Assembly: GCA_937925775.1 (NCBI GenBank)
Contig: CALAMM010000163.1
Span: forward strand, 1 to 17,331
Origin: an uncultured Fimbriimonadales bacterium
GTDB taxonomy: Bacteria > Armatimonadota > Fimbriimonadia > Fimbriimonadales > GBS-DC
Direction: 5' to 3'
DNA length: 17,331 nucleotides
The position numbers and the translations under genes were made by a program. The notes under the pieces were generated by a model, which did no database searches, had not been told where the DNA came from, and worked only from the letters and a program-made list of their open reading frames with translations. Shown here piece after piece: positions 1 through 6,927 of the stretch (the stretch's first letter is position 1; the number at the start of each line of letters is the position of its first letter).

Positions 1-1
1 C

Positions 2-562
2 AATCTGGCATGGCGCACGGGGGAGAATGTGATTACCCTGCGTCCGTTGCGCGGCGCGCCGCTGGTGAGCGTCGTGCTGACGCAGGCGCGGTCTGTGCCG
101 CTTGCCGAAGAGGCTTCAGGTCCGCTGCGCCTGCGCGTCTACCGGTTGGAGCGTCCCGCCGAGATGACCACGCCTGGCGAGCGGCTGCGTCCGCTGCGTT
201 CGGGCGACGCCGTGCGTGCAGGCACGCTCCTGCGCATCGATGTGGAAGCGCGTATGCCCCAGAAACTCTCGCGCCTCGACTACACCGTGCTGGAGACGCC
301 CTTCCCAGCAGGCTGCGCGCCCTTCGACACAGAAGCCTTTCTGAACGCTTGGTGGTGGGACTACGCCCACGAAGAGATCCGGGATGACCGCGCGCTAACA
401 TTCCGTCAATACTGGCATCGGGGCGACAGCTATCGCTACACGCTGCTGGTGCGCGCCGAGACGCCAGGCGAATACACCATCCTGCCCGCGCACCTGTGGG
501 GCATGTACGCGCCCTACCAAGCACATACCAACGGCTTCAAACTGCGCATTCTGGGGAACTGA
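2..562 (+). CDS. Alpha-2-macroglobulin-like protein, C-terminal fragment (5' end outside window)
   Basis: The frame is open from the first bases of the window, so this is the last ~186 residues of a longer protein; the ATG at 29 is internal. The C-terminal part reads like the end of bacterial alpha-2-macroglobulin (YfaS/MG10-type) proteins: a 'LETPFPAGCAPFD' segment (proteins of this family have 'L.D.LPAGFE..'), then a 'HEEIRDDR' segment, then an aromatic stretch followed by 'RAETPGEYTILPAH' and a 'WGMYAPY' motif. Family knowledge: these are large secreted or periplasmic proteins thought to trap proteases. The thioester and bait regions would lie upstream and cannot be seen. The next gene starts 5 bases after the stop, so the two are probably co-transcribed. 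The family call rests on recognised motifs, not a search. Confidence 0.72.
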   Translation, partial: NLAWRTGENVITLRPLRGAPLVSVVLTQARSVPLAEEASGPLRLRVYRLERPAEMTTPGERLRPLRSGDAVRAGTLLRIDVEARMPQKLSRLDYTVLETPFPAGCAPFDTEAFLNAWWWDYAHEEIRDDRALTFRQYWHRGDSYRYTLLVRAETPGEYTILPAHLWGMYAPYQAHTNGFKLRILGN

Positions 563-567
563 ACACC

Positions 568-2208
568 ATGCGTAAACGGTGGATTCTCCTCGGGTTAATC
601 GCGCTGGTGCTTTTCGGGGTGTTCACGGTGGGCATCCTGCTGCGTCGTTCAACGAGGCCCTCGCTGGAGCCACTTCAAGTAGAACGCATCAGGGTGGGAA
701 CCCTGCCGCGTCCGCCTGAACATGCGGGCATCCGCATCGACACATACGGATTCGGCAGCGCTACGCTCGTCGATTTCGACGGCGACGCGTTCCCAGAGCT
801 GCTGGCAGTGGGTCATGTGCGTCATGCGCATACCTACAAGCCCTACTACACTGCGTGGCTCTCGCTCAAAGACGGCGCGAGCGATAAGATCCCCCTAATC
901 ACGCTCACCCCCAGCGTACCGATTACCAGCGGCGATTTCACTGCGCCTGCTTTCCCGCCTGTTGGAAGCCTTCCCTTAGCGCGGCAGGCAATCGCCTGGG
1001 ACGCGACCGATTTAGAGCCACTTGTGCTTACCCGCGACGCGCAAGGCTGGCAGTCCAAACCGCTGGATGCGCTCAAAGGCGAACAACTCAGCAATGTTGT
1101 CAACACCGACGCCGACCACAACGGGCTAATAGACGACTACTGGCTACAGACGCGGTCGGGCAAACTGGCGATACTCAGACTGGATTCGGAAAGACACTTG
1201 CAAGTCCAGAAAGTGCTGGCGTCCACGCCTCCACCGATTCAAAAATTTTTCGGCATAAATCACGGGAGGCTCTTTCCCCATGTCGGTGGCGGTTCGGTGG
1301 CTCCAAACACTATTCGTGGCGTGAGCAAGTCGATCCCTGATATAGACGGCGACCGCCAGCCCGAGCGGATCGAATCGGGCGATGGCGCACGCGGGCCCTG
1401 GGCTCAGCTCGTCCTGTCGCGTTCCCAGCGTCGCCTCCCCCTCTCGTTTAATGAACTTTCGCTCGCCGCGCAAGTAGAAGCAGTGGAGCTGGACGGCACG
1501 GCGCCGCGCGAGCTGGTCGTCATTCTCCATATAATGCCCAATCTGTTCGTTGAGGTGTATCGCGTGCAGGACAGCACGCTGCAGTGGGTCTCGAAACTCC
1601 AAACGTCACTGCGTCATACTTGGCAAACTTACTGGTTCCACGATATGGACAACGACGGCAGAGCGGAGCTCATCCTCGCCGACCTCCCCTCAAGCCCTTC
1701 TAATGTAATCCAGTGGCGGATCTTCCGTTTCCGAAACGGCACATTTCAAGAAACCGTTTCCTTCCAACAGCCGATGGGCTACCGCATAGACTGGCTAAGT
1801 CGCCAGAAGCAGATTCAGAGCGGATTTTATCTTTCTGCCCATCACAACCCGCTCTTCTCCAATCTCACAGGTGCTGGCGGCCCGATTGCGGTTCTCGCGA
1901 TACCACCGACAGGTGCCGCGGCGCTCCAGCCATCCAACTGGCAGTTCACAACGCTGGAAGATGTGAACCTCATCTGGAACGGCGACCTCGACAGCGACGG
2001 GCACGAGGAGATGGTCATGAGCGGCTTGTTCTTCGACACCTACTTACTCCAGGTTCGCAACGGCAGGGTATACGGTGTCAAACTTTCGCGAGAGGGGTGC
2101 GTGTCCGTCTTACCCACACGCATCGGCAACGAGAACTGGCTGGTTTTGCTGTATCGGCAAGGCAGGGTTGAGCGTGTGCGCATCAGGATGGCTGTTTTTG
2201 GCTCGTAG
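568..2208 (+). CDS. Membrane-anchored FG-GAP/VCBS-repeat-like protein (hypothetical)
   Basis: I place the start at ATG 568 and not at the in-frame ATG 496, because 496 lies inside the upstream gene and 568 opens directly into a basic n-region (MRKRW) and a hydrophobic helix at residues ~6-25. That helix is a signal anchor or uncleaved signal. The 546-residue protein has five Asp-rich loops spaced along it: DFDGDAFPE (69-77), DADHNGLIDD (181-190), DIDGDRQPE (258-266), DMDNDGRAE (359-367) and DLDSDGHEE (473-481). This D-x-[DN]-x-[DN]-G pattern is typical of calcium-binding FG-GAP/VCBS beta-propeller repeats of extracytoplasmic proteins. No catalytic motif is visible. It follows the A2M-like gene by 5 bases, which suggests a shared cell-surface role. 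Specific function unknown. Confidence 0.82.
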   Translation: MRKRWILLGLIALVLFGVFTVGILLRRSTRPSLEPLQVERIRVGTLPRPPEHAGIRIDTYGFGSATLVDFDGDAFPELLAVGHVRHAHTYKPYYTAWLSLKDGASDKIPLITLTPSVPITSGDFTAPAFPPVGSLPLARQAIAWDATDLEPLVLTRDAQGWQSKPLDALKGEQLSNVVNTDADHNGLIDDYWLQTRSGKLAILRLDSERHLQVQKVLASTPPPIQKFFGINHGRLFPHVGGGSVAPNTIRGVSKSIPDIDGDRQPERIESGDGARGPWAQLVLSRSQRRLPLSFNELSLAAQVEAVELDGTAPRELVVILHIMPNLFVEVYRVQDSTLQWVSKLQTSLRHTWQTYWFHDMDNDGRAELILADLPSSPSNVIQWRIFRFRNGTFQETVSFQQPMGYRIDWLSRQKQIQSGFYLSAHHNPLFSNLTGAGGPIAVLAIPPTGAAALQPSNWQFTTLEDVNLIWNGDLDSDGHEEMVMSGLFFDTYLLQVRNGRVYGVKLSREGCVSVLPTRIGNENWLVLLYRQGRVERVRIRMAVFGS

Positions 2209-2304
2209 CGCCCCCCTGTGCGAGTCGCCTGAAACGCTTATCTGAAGGATTCGCGCAACGATTGCCTAAAGCATAGATATCCGTGCAAAGCGGACACGAC
2301 GAGG

Positions 2305-2796
2305 ATGATTATCTTAGGCGTTGACCCTGGCACAGCGACGATGGGCTACGGTGTGTTGGAGAAAACGGGCAACCGTTATCGCGCGTTAGCCTACGGCGTG
2401 CTGGAGACGCCCCGAACGCTACCCGCCCATGAACGCTTGCTCACGCTCTACCGTGGGCTACGCGAGCTGGTCGAGCGGTATGCCCCGGATGTGGTGGCGA
2501 CGGAGCAACTGTTGTTCAGCACGAATCGGCGCACGGCTATCCAGGTGGCGCGGGCTGCAGGGATTGCGCTGCTGGTCGCGGCGGAGGCAGGTATCGAATG
2601 GCGCGAGTATACGCCACTACAGGTCAAGCAAGCCGTGACGGGCTACGGCGGTGCAGACAAGAAGCAGGTGCAGACCATGGTGCAACGCTTGCTGGGGCTG
2701 GAGAGTCTCCCAAAACCCGACGACGCAGCCGACGCGCTGGCAATCGCAATCTGCCACGCCCACCACGCAGGTATACTGAACGCAGCGAGGTCATGA
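2305..2796 (+). CDS. ruvC: Crossover junction endodeoxyribonuclease RuvC
   Basis: RuvC cuts Holliday junctions symmetrically, working with the RuvAB branch-migration motor in homologous recombination. The 163-residue length is normal. The four acidic active-site residues of the RNase H-like fold are in place: D7 in 'ILGVDPGTATMGYG', E67 in 'VVATEQLLF', and D140 and D143 in 'KPDDAADALAIAICH'. The conserved 'QVKQAVTGYGGADKKQVQ' segment is also present. The start at 2305 is the only one that keeps the N-terminal strand carrying D7; GAGG sits directly against the ATG, so there is no well-spaced Shine-Dalgarno. ruvA and ruvB are not adjacent. The following small membrane-protein gene overlaps the stop by ATGA, so the two are translationally coupled. 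The 96 bases upstream show no convincing promoter. Confidence 0.97.
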   Translation: MIILGVDPGTATMGYGVLEKTGNRYRALAYGVLETPRTLPAHERLLTLYRGLRELVERYAPDVVATEQLLFSTNRRTAIQVARAAGIALLVAAEAGIEWREYTPLQVKQAVTGYGGADKKQVQTMVQRLLGLESLPKPDDAADALAIAICHAHHAGILNAARS

Positions 2797-2990
2797 ACAT
2801 CCCGTTCGTACTGGTGTGCTTGGTCATTATCGCGCTGCTGATTGGCTCGGCGGTTCGGCTGAATCGGCGCATTAATGAGCGGCTTGCCGAGCTGGATGCG
2901 GAGCGTGCGCGCAATCCGTTAGACCCCTTCTCCGCGTGGATGGAGCTCTATCGGCTGCATGAGGAGCGTCGGCATGACGCGCGGCGGTAG
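2793..2990 (+). CDS. Small single-helix membrane protein
   Basis: The start ATG at 2793 overlaps the ruvC stop (ATGA), and CAGCGAGG at 2783-2790 just upstream can serve as a ribosome-binding site inside ruvC. The 65-residue product has a hydrophobic helix at ~4-21 (FVLVCLVIIALLIGSAV) followed by a basic turn (RLNRRINERL) and a charged, probably helical tail with 'PFSAWMELYRLHEERR'. It looks like a small inner-membrane protein with its C-terminus in the cytoplasm. I do not recognise the family. A longer in-frame opening begins at 2598 inside ruvC but has no support. Its place after ruvC and before another membrane protein suggests an operon, not a known role. Confidence 0.7.
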   Translation: MNIPFVLVCLVIIALLIGSAVRLNRRINERLAELDAERARNPLDPFSAWMELYRLHEERRHDARR

Positions 2991-3018
2991 CCTCGGCTCG
3001 GGCGAAGGTGTCCGTGCG

Positions 3019-3582
3019 ATGCGGCGCGGCTGGGCGTGGGCGGGGCTCATGCTGGGGTTCGCCGCGCGGATAGCGGGGGCAGGTGCGCTGTTCTGGGCGG
3101 TGTTCCCGCTCTGGCTCGTGCTGTTTTGGGGCGTGCAGGGCTATCCGCCGACGCTAAGCGACCTCACGCGCTGGTACGCGCTGGGAGCGTTCAACACCGC
3201 TCCGATTGTGGGAACGGTGCTGACCAGCCCGTTGGTATTGGGGGTGCTGATATGGGGCGGAGCGCGTCGTCCTTCTCCAAGCTCCGTGCCGCCCAAGCGC
3301 TTGGGGGTAGGGAGGCGAGCGTGGCGAATGGTGCTTGGCGCCCTGCTTTACGCCCTGTTGGTGCCGCCGCTTGCCTACGCCCTCCTGCTGGCCTACGCAA
3401 AGATGTGGCAGTATCGCGCGTGGGATGCGATGATGCCGACGCTCTTGCGGGCGTACCTAATGCTCGCCCCTGCGTGCGGGCTAACAGGAGCGTTAGTCGG
3501 CTGGACGCTTAACCATTTTGGAGCGGGAGACGGGATTCGAACCCGCGACCCTCGGCATGGGAGGCCGATGCTCTACCCCTGA
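3019..3582 (+). CDS. Polytopic membrane protein, hypothetical; 3' end runs antisense through tRNA-Gly
   Basis: From ATG 3019 the product is 187 residues with four hydrophobic segments at about 20-40, 60-80, 104-127 and 142-163, separated by a basic loop (KRLGVGRRAWR, 93-103). ATG 3019 is preferred because GAAGG at 3004-3008 precedes it at a good spacing and because the sequence upstream is low-complexity. In-frame ATGs at 2959 and 2974 are alternatives that would overlap the previous gene. No family recognised. The odd point is the last ~20 residues ('GDGIRTRDPRHGRPMLYP'), which are simply the antisense translation of the tRNA-Gly gene; the stop TGA (3580-3582) lies inside the tRNA. The membrane core looks real, but the tail is a by-product of the tRNA. 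Confidence 0.6.
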   Translation: MRRGWAWAGLMLGFAARIAGAGALFWAVFPLWLVLFWGVQGYPPTLSDLTRWYALGAFNTAPIVGTVLTSPLVLGVLIWGGARRPSPSSVPPKRLGVGRRAWRMVLGALLYALLVPPLAYALLLAYAKMWQYRAWDAMMPTLLRAYLMLAPACGLTGALVGWTLNHFGAGDGIRTRDPRHGRPMLYP

Positions 3583-3593
3583 GCTACTCCCGC
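3519..3593 (-). tRNA. tRNA-Gly (anticodon CCC)
   Basis: Read on the minus strand, the acceptor stem GCGGGAG (3593-3587) pairs perfectly with CTCCCGC (3529-3523). A D-arm (AGCTCAGGGGTAGAGC), an anticodon stem TCGGC/GCCGA around loop CTCCCAT, and a T-arm with GGTTCGAATCC follow. The anticodon CCC lies at 3559-3561 and reads the GGG codon. The discriminator is T and CCA is encoded (3521-3519). The gene lies 10 bases after the flhF stop on the same strand, and a promoter-like TATAAT overlaps the flhF stop. The end of a plus-strand membrane-protein frame reads antisense across it. Confidence 0.97.
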
Positions 3594-3602
3594 AACGCCC
3601 TA

Positions 3603-3629
3603 ATTATACCCGATACCCACTGGTTTCAA
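3603..3629 (-). promoter_or_regulatory. Probable promoter of tRNA-Gly
   Basis: On the minus strand a perfect TATAAT (3608-3603) is preceded by GGG and, 15 bases further up, by TTGAAA (3629-3624). The expected start point is about 3 bases before the tRNA 5' end at 3593, which fits a tRNA promoter. The 15-base spacer is shorter than the usual 17. The -10 element overlaps the last codons of flhF. Confidence 0.6.
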
Positions 3630-4791
3630 GCAAGGGGTCTTTGACGAGGCACTGGGCTACCCCGCTCAACACCTTACAGGCGAGCATTTGCGCATCGGCA
3701 AGGCAGATATCTTCAGGCACGCGCTGTCCTGTGGTGAAGTAAGCGAGGGGCTGCTCGGAGCGCAAGGCGAGGTTCACGCAGTTGCCCAGCCGCGCTGCCT
3801 CATCGAGCTTGGTAAGGATGATTGCGTCGGGTTCGAAAATCGCGAAGCGTTGCGCGGCGTCCTGCAGGGTTGCTGTGTCGGCTGTTGCGCTCAGCGTGAG
3901 GTAGACGATGCCTTTCACGGGCTGCAGCGCCTGACGCATTGCCTGCAGGTTCGCCTCGTCGCGCTGCCCGCGCCCTATCGTGTCCACCAGCACTAAATCG
4001 TACTCAGCAAACAGCGCCAGCCCTTCCTGCACTTCGTCGGCGTTCGTTGCGATGTGGAGCGGTAGTTTCATCAGCTCGGCGTAGGTGCGCAACTGCTGGA
4101 TGGCACCGATTCGGTAGGTGTCCAGCGACAAAAGCGCGACTTTTCGGTTGTAGTCCAGCGCGTGGATGGCAGCGAGCTTCGCGATGGTGGTCGTCTTCCC
4201 AACGCCTGTAGGTCCGACCAGCACGACGATGTGGCGGTGTCGGCTCTCGCGGGGCAGGGCGCCACCGATAGGGATGCGCGCTATCAAGGTGCGCCTGAGG
4301 CTATCTACCGCCGCGTTTTGGGGGATACGCGGGACGCGGCGCAAGAGTTCCTGCGCCAGGTCTTGCTCCACGCCTGCCTGCAGCAAGGGGCGAAGTAGCG
4401 GGTGTTCGTCGACCGTCGCAGCGATGTGCGGCATCTCGATCTCGGGGAGTTCGGCGGGCGGGGTCGCGCCGCTTGTGATGTAGGTGTGCATCGTCTGCAC
4501 GAGGGCGCGAAGCTCCTGCATTTCGCGCTCCAGTTTGCGTAGGCGTGCGGGTGTCGGGTCGTACTCGTCGATGCCTTTCGGCTCGGCTTTGGGGGCAGGG
4601 CGCGGCTCGGCTTTCGGTTCAGGCTCCACGCCCTTGATGCCCACCACAATCTCGACCATCGGCTTTTTGCGGAACCACTTGCCCTTTTGGACCGTGCGCT
4701 CGCTCAAGATGACCGCGTCCGCGCCGTGTTCCTCGCGTATCTTCAGCAGCGCCTCCAGTTTCGTTGGCGCGAGGTAGGTCTTCGTCTGCAT
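3604..4791 (-). CDS. flhF: SRP-family GTPase FlhF
   Basis: FlhF is a GTPase of the Ffh/FtsY family that sets flagellar position and number. The 395-residue protein has the family order. An N-terminal domain begins with 'MQTKTYLAPTKLEALLKIREEHGADAVILSER' features (residues 1-32, typical of FlhF). A linker rich in Pro, Lys and Glu follows at ~55-80. The NG domain has P-loop GPTGVGKT (193-200), the SRP-type DTYRIGA box (224-230), DTIGR (270-274) and TKLD (327-330). No flagellar gene is visible nearby; the neighbours are larB upstream and tRNA-Gly downstream. A promoter-like pair lies 17-45 bases upstream of the start, so it can be transcribed apart from larB. ATG 4791 keeps the whole conserved N-terminus; GGGGATAGAGG precedes it. 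Confidence 0.9.
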   Translation of the reverse strand: MQTKTYLAPTKLEALLKIREEHGADAVILSERTVQKGKWFRKKPMVEIVVGIKGVEPEPKAEPRPAPKAEPKGIDEYDPTPARLRKLEREMQELRALVQTMHTYITSGATPPAELPEIEMPHIAATVDEHPLLRPLLQAGVEQDLAQELLRRVPRIPQNAAVDSLRRTLIARIPIGGALPRESRHRHIVVLVGPTGVGKTTTIAKLAAIHALDYNRKVALLSLDTYRIGAIQQLRTYAELMKLPLHIATNADEVQEGLALFAEYDLVLVDTIGRGQRDEANLQAMRQALQPVKGIVYLTLSATADTATLQDAAQRFAIFEPDAIILTKLDEAARLGNCVNLALRSEQPLAYFTTGQRVPEDICLADAQMLACKVLSGVAQCLVKDPLLETSGYRV

Positions 4792-4807
4792 CCTCTATCC
4801 CCATGAA

Positions 4808-4836
4808 ATTATCGGCTTGGGATGCCGAATTTTCAA
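4808..4836 (-). promoter_or_regulatory. Probable sigma-70-type promoter of flhF
   Basis: On the minus strand TTGAAA (4836-4831) and GATAAT (4813-4808) are separated by exactly 17 bases, in the 50-base gap between larB and flhF. The predicted start point near 4801 gives a leader of about 10 bases. This supports independent transcription of flhF and perhaps tRNA-Gly. Confidence 0.55.
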
Positions 4837-4841
4837 GAGGG

Positions 4842-5591
4842 TTAGGAAGGAGGGTTGAGGATTAGTCCGAGGCAGTAGCCTGCGCCGAAGCCGTTGTCGA
4901 TGTTCACCACCACCACGCCGGGCGCACAGGCGTTGAGCATCGTTAGCAGGGGCGCGAGTCCCCCAAAGTGCGCGCCGTAGCCGACGCTGGTGGGCACTGC
5001 GATGACGGGGCAAGCGACCAGCCCGCCCACCACGCTGGGCAGTGCGCCTTCCATCCCCGCGACGACCACGATGCCTCGTGCCTGCTGCAGGAGCGGAAGA
5101 TGCTCCAGCAGGCGGTGGATGCCCGCCACGCCGACATCGTAGCGTGTTTCCACCCGCACGCCCATCATCCGCGCCGTGAGCACCGCTTCTTCTGCGACGG
5201 GGATGTCCGCCGTGCCCGCGGCGAGGACGACGCCGTAGGGTGTTTCGGGGGCAGGGGGCGGCTCGCCGACGGTGATTGCCCGCGCCTGAGCGTGATAGCT
5301 TGCGCTCGGCACTTGCGCTTGCACTGCTGCGTAATGCGCTTCCGTCGCGCGGGTCGCCAGCACACGCCCGCGCGCCGCCAGCGACGCCACCAGCGCCGCC
5401 ACCTGCTCAGGCGTCTTATTCTGGCAAAACACCACCTCAGGGAACCCCTTGCGCAAAGCGCGATGGTGGTCAATCCGCGCGAAATCGAGGTTCTGGTAGG
5501 GCAGGTCGCGCAAAGCGTTCAGGGCGTCATCTACCGTGCGCGCACCCCGCGCCACCTGCTCCAACAACTCACGCAGGCGTTCACGCTCCAC
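4842..5591 (-). CDS. larB: LarB, pyridinium-3,5-biscarboxylic acid mononucleotide synthase
   Basis: LarB carboxylates and hydrolyses nicotinic acid adenine dinucleotide to give the precursor of the nickel-pincer nucleotide cofactor of lactate racemase and related LarA-type epimerases. The 249-residue protein resembles PurE in its C-terminal half and carries the LarB signature block: 'VPTSVGYGAHFGGLAPLL' (199-216) and 'MLNACAPGVVVVNIDNGFG' (218-236). Cys222 in 'NACAPG' matches the family's catalytic Cys. 'GTADIPVAEEA' (126-136) is the PurE-like nucleotide-binding strand-loop. The start is GTG at 5591, overlapping the stop of the upstream SRPBCC gene by 11 bases, so the two are coupled. larC, larE and larA are not in the window. 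Older annotations call such proteins circadian phase modifier CpmA or NCAIR mutase-like. Confidence 0.92.
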   Translation of the reverse strand: MERERLRELLEQVARGARTVDDALNALRDLPYQNLDFARIDHHRALRKGFPEVVFCQNKTPEQVAALVASLAARGRVLATRATEAHYAAVQAQVPSASYHAQARAITVGEPPPAPETPYGVVLAAGTADIPVAEEAVLTARMMGVRVETRYDVGVAGIHRLLEHLPLLQQARGIVVVAGMEGALPSVVGGLVACPVIAVPTSVGYGAHFGGLAPLLTMLNACAPGVVVVNIDNGFGAGYCLGLILNPPS

Positions 5592-6042
5592 GCGCCATCG
5601 CCTCCGCCCGCGCCTTCACGCCTTCCAGAATCCCCTTCAAGTTCAGCGTGACAAGGTGATGCACGACTTTCTGCACAATCGCCCCCAGCAGGGGCACGCG
5701 CAACTCGTAGTCCAAGACGCTCCGAAATAGGGTTCCCTCAGGATGGGGCAAAAACTCCCACAGCCCTTCCATCTGGTCGTAGTCGCCTTTCACTTGGCGG
5801 AAGCGGCAGGTGTGGCTCGCGTCGTCCCAAAGGTCTTCTTCGGTCCACTTCACCTGCAGTTTGAGCTGTGAGGCGTAAGCGACCCACTCGGTCAGCGTGC
5901 GACTTCCATCCTCGCTCTTTTCGAGGATTTTGACCGATTTCACATCGGGCATAAACTGCGGAAACGCCTCCACATCCCGTGCAACCGCGTAGACGGTCTC
6001 CAGCGGGGCGTGGATGACCGTTTCGAGCTCCACTCGCGCCAT
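5581..6042 (-). CDS. SRPBCC (START/polyketide cyclase-like) family protein, second of a tandem pair
   Basis: The protein has 153 residues. It begins 'MARVELETVIHAPLETVYAVARDVEAFPQFMPDV' in pattern, the usual first strand and helix of the SRPBCC/COQ10-like fold (residues 1-34), and ends with the long amphipathic C-terminal helix after 'DYELRVPLLGAIVQKVV'. Family knowledge: such proteins bind a hydrophobic ligand in a cavity; the ligand here is unknown. ATG 6042 is chosen over the longer frame (from 6201) because it starts exactly at the fold and is preceded by GGAGGG inside the end of the upstream gene. It starts 2 bases after the stop of its paralogue and overlaps larB by 11 bases, so the three are almost certainly one operon. 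Confidence 0.86.
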   Translation of the reverse strand: MARVELETVIHAPLETVYAVARDVEAFPQFMPDVKSVKILEKSEDGSRTLTEWVAYASQLKLQVKWTEEDLWDDASHTCRFRQVKGDYDQMEGLWEFLPHPEGTLFRSVLDYELRVPLLGAIVQKVVHHLVTLNLKGILEGVKARAEAMARGA

Positions 6043-6044
6043 GC

Positions 6045-6476
6045 TTAGCCCTCCGCGCGTTGCTTGAAGCCGTTCAGCCAGTCCTGAATGATGGTGTTGA
6101 CAGCGTTTTGAGCGAGCGCGGCAAACATGGGGGGCACATTCGCCTCGTAGTCCAGCGTCGCCGAGAGTTTGCTTCCAGCACCTTCCGACTCCACACGCCA
6201 CTCCCCGTTGAGCTTGACCAGCGAATCGCCCTCCGGCTGCATCGTCACGCGATGGGTTGCGGGGTCAATCGTGTGGCGTGATTTCCAGCGCACGGGTATC
6301 CCCACGCCAGGCGCAACCACCTCCCAGTCTACCAACACGCTGGTTTCGGTGCGCTCGAGTACCTGCACATTCCGTGCGTGGGGCAGGAACTGCGCAAACA
6401 ACTCCGCCTGCTGCAATACCTCAAACACCTTCTCTGCAGGCGCATCAACACTCACCGATTTCTCGACTCTGGGCAT
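6045..6476 (-). CDS. SRPBCC (START/polyketide cyclase-like) family protein, first of a tandem pair
   Basis: The 143-residue protein matches the SRPBCC pattern: 'MPRVEKSVSVDAPAEKVFEV' (1-20), an 'FAQFLPHARNVQVLE' segment, a central beta-sheet, and a C-terminal helix after 'DYEANVPPMFAALAQNAV'. It is clearly related to the next gene; the 'F.QF.P....V..LE' and 'DYE..VP......Q..V' patterns align. The start is ATG 6476, because a strong GGAGGAG (6489-6483) sits 6 bases upstream; the TTG at 6491 that would extend the frame falls on that site and is rejected. The upstream Fe-S carrier gene ends 24 bases before, in the same direction. Ligand and function are unknown. Confidence 0.86.
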   Translation of the reverse strand: MPRVEKSVSVDAPAEKVFEVLQQAELFAQFLPHARNVQVLERTETSVLVDWEVVAPGVGIPVRWKSRHTIDPATHRVTMQPEGDSLVKLNGEWRVESEGAGSKLSATLDYEANVPPMFAALAQNAVNTIIQDWLNGFKQRAEG

Positions 6477-6500
6477 ACGATACTCCTCCAAAAGCGTTGG

Positions 6501-6884
6501 TTATCCGCAACAGCTGCACCCGCCGCACCCTGCGCCAGGCATCCCGAACTCATCTTCCGTCTGGAACGACGAACCGCACCCGCAGGTGTTGACCGCGTTC
6601 GGGTTGTCGATTCTGAAGCCCCCGCCGAACATGTCCTCTACATAGTCGATGTATGAGCCGTCTATGTAGCGGATGCTCAGGCTGTCGACATAAATCCGCA
6701 CGCCGTGTGAGTCGAACACCAAGTCGGTCTCTTCAGGCTCCGCATCGTCGATTGCCATTTGATACTGTAGCCCGCTGCAGCCACCACCCGCGACCCAGAC
6801 TCTGAGTCCTGCGTTCTGAACGCCAGACTCTTCCAACAACGCCTTCAACTCCTGCGCTGCGCGCTCCGATAATGTGATTGCCAT
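6501..6884 (-). CDS. A-type iron-sulfur cluster carrier (HesB/IscA/ErpA family) with Cys-rich tail
   Basis: A-type carriers accept Fe-S clusters from a scaffold and insert them into apo-proteins. The 127-residue protein has the three conserved ligands: C36 in 'GGGCSGLQY' and C101/C103 in 'TCGCGSSF'. The 'DSLS..YIDGSYIDYVED' segment (67-84) preceding 'GGGFRIDNPNA' is typical of the ErpA/IscA group. The usual family length is ~105-120; here the sequence runs on past SSF into a tail with four more Cys (C120, C123, C125, C126). The start ATG 6884 is well supported by AGGAGG five bases upstream. It heads a minus-strand run with the SRPBCC pair and larB. I cannot tell ErpA from IscA or SufA by sight, so no symbol is given. 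Confidence 0.92.
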   Translation of the reverse strand: MAITLSERAAQELKALLEESGVQNAGLRVWVAGGGCSGLQYQMAIDDAEPEETDLVFDSHGVRIYVDSLSIRYIDGSYIDYVEDMFGGGFRIDNPNAVNTCGCGSSFQTEDEFGMPGAGCGGCSCCG

Positions 6885-6905
6885 GGCATCCTCCTATCAA
6901 GGTCG

Positions 6906-6914
6906 ATTGTACCC
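6906..6914 (-). promoter_or_regulatory. Candidate -10 element for the Fe-S carrier operon
   Basis: On the minus strand GGG (6914-6912) is followed directly by TACAAT (6911-6906), 21 bases upstream of the ATG at 6884. There is no recognisable -35 hexamer 15-19 bases upstream. The same GGG-TAYAAT string occurs before tRNA-Gly and ybaB. Confidence 0.45.
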
Positions 6915-6927
6915 GACGGATGTCCCG

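Noticed and set aside
496..567. Upstream ATG extension of the FG-GAP gene
   Set aside because: It would overlap the A2M-like gene and place 24 charged or polar residues before an obvious signal-anchor start at 568.
2209..2304. Promoter for ruvC
   Set aside because: TTGCCT and TAGATA-like strings are present but not at a usable spacing. No convincing element in these 96 bases.
3518..3742. 74-codon plus-strand ORF starting METGFEPAT-like over tRNA-Gly
   Set aside because: This is another frame of the antisense tRNA followed by antisense flhF.
4814..4830. Terminator between larB and flhF
   Set aside because: The CGGC/GCCG stem is only four base pairs and lies in the spacer of a promoter-like pair. 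It is too weak to call.
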